6,172 nucleotides of DNA from Chloroflexota bacterium (GTDB taxonomy: Bacteria > Chloroflexota > Dehalococcoidia > DSTF01 > RBG-16-68-14): assembly GCA_022561355.1 (NCBI GenBank), contig JADFRJ010000147.1, forward strand, positions 1-6,172, given 5' to 3'. The notes under the pieces are model-generated. The model searched no databases. It had not been told where the DNA came from and worked only from the letters and a program-made list of their open reading frames with translations. Every line of letters starts with the position of its first letter. The stretch's first letter is position 1. The position numbers and the translations under genes were made by a program. Below, piece by piece: positions 5,629 through 6,172 of the stretch.

Positions 5629-6172
5629 GTGGAGGTTATCCCCGCCATCGACCTGCGCGGCGGCCACTGCGTGCGGCTGACCCAGGGCGACTACGCTCGC
5701 GAGACGGTTTTTTCCGATGATCCTGTCGAAATGGCCCTCCGATGGGCCGGCGAAGGCGCCTCGCGCATTCACGTCGTCGACCTTGACGGTGCGCGTGAAG
5801 GCCGTCCGATCAACGATGACGTCGTGCGGCGCATCATCGACGCTGTCGAGCCTCCGGTACAGGTCGCGGGCGGCGTCCGCACGCTGGACGCCGTGCAGGC
5901 CTGGCTCGATACGGGCGCCGATCGTGTCATCTTGGGCACCGCCGCCGTGCGCGATCCTGAAATGGCCGCTGAGGCATCGCGCCGCCACGGCGAGCGTATC
6001 GTCGTCTCGATCGACGCCCGGGAAGGTGTCGTCGCCGTCGAGGGCTGGCGTGAGGAGACGGAACTTCAAGCTGAGTCGTTCCTTCAGACACTGGCGGGCC
6101 TTGGCGTGCCGCGCTTCGTCTATACGGACATCAACCGCGACGCCATGCTCGACTCGCCCAACTACGAGATGA
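5629..6172 (+). CDS. hisA: Phosphoribosylformimino-5-aminoimidazole carboxamide ribotide isomerase HisA, first 181 residues (3' end off the right edge)
   Basis: HisA is a (beta/alpha)8-barrel enzyme that performs the Amadori isomerisation of ProFAR to PRFAR, the substrate of HisF-HisH. The visible 181 residues are about three quarters of the usual 240-245. Key sites are present: the catalytic aspartate D8 in IPAIDLRGG, VVDLDGA (49-55), the first phosphate site VAGGVRT (79-85), ILGTAAV (101-107), the second catalytic aspartate D129 in VSIDAR, and YTDINRDAML (165-174). The last motif has alanine where most members have glycine (RDG). The GTG at 5629 is the only start that leaves the beta-1 strand MEVIPAID intact; it lies 4 bases after the membrane protein's TGA, with AGGGG 11 bases upstream. 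The neighbouring hisH makes HisA rather than an unrelated barrel certain. HisF-type sequence marks are absent, and the N-terminus is HisA-like rather than actinobacterial PriA-like. Confidence 0.96.
   Translation, partial: MEVIPAIDLRGGHCVRLTQGDYARETVFSDDPVEMALRWAGEGASRIHVVDLDGAREGRPINDDVVRRIIDAVEPPVQVAGGVRTLDAVQAWLDTGADRVILGTAAVRDPEMAAEASRRHGERIVVSIDAREGVVAVEGWREETELQAESFLQTLAGLGVPRFVYTDINRDAMLDSPNYEM

Noticed and set aside
5425..6069. A 214-residue minus-strand open frame opposite the 2TM gene and hisA.
   Set aside because: Antisense to conserved HisA motifs and ends in an Arg/Ser-rich tract; a shadow.
1..6172. Mobile elements, tRNA/rRNA genes, CRISPR arrays or riboswitches.
   Set aside because: No transposase or integrase sequence, terminal inverted repeats, tRNA-like cloverleaf, regularly spaced repeats or long structured leader was found; nearly all sequence is accounted for by the eight genes.

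Overview
The window is GC-rich, gene-dense bacterial chromosome with no mobile element, RNA gene or CRISPR array that I can see. Seven genes are complete or have both ends explained (two of these are paralogs of each other) and two are cut by the window edges minus none left over: in total eight CDSs, six complete and two partial. Protein character (HisA with an MEVIPAIDLRGG start and a YTDINRDAML motif; a glyoxalase segment with a TFLIDGHSEV/INFFVDDL style) reminds me of Chloroflexota (Dehalococcoidia/Thermomicrobia-like) lineages, possibly an uncultured one. That placement is recognition from memory, not a computed result.

Left arm, minus strand, read from 4553 down to 1. A DNA-binding regulator of the HTH/WYL type whose C-terminus is replaced by half of a glyoxalase (VOC) domain (4553-3786) is followed, with a TAATG stop/start overlap, by two tandem paralogous flavin/F420 split-barrel proteins of the pyridoxamine 5'-phosphate oxidase family (3786-3337 and 3335-2850, one base apart). 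Next come ligA, the NAD+-dependent DNA ligase (2810-777), and mreB, the actin-like rod-shape protein (616 to beyond the left edge). The ligA and mreB genes each have their own promoter-like sequence and look like independent housekeeping units rather than functional partners of the redox cluster.

Right arm, plus strand, from 4600 to the right edge: hisH (4600-5226), a small two-transmembrane-helix protein of unknown role (5223-5624), and the first three quarters of hisA (5629 onward). HisH supplies ammonia to HisF in the fifth histidine step and HisA makes the substrate for that step, so this is a piece of a histidine operon, with hisF expected beyond the edge. The membrane protein is translationally coupled to hisH by an ATGA overlap and is the odd member.

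The two arms diverge from a 46-bp gap (4554-4599) that holds two back-to-back -10 elements, each so close to its ATG that both mRNAs should be almost leaderless, and a perfect 6+6 bp inverted repeat between them that is a natural candidate operator for the HTH regulator. The most unusual items are the HTH-WYL-VOC chimera, this compact divergent control region, the tandem split-barrel pair, and the membrane gene inside the his operon.
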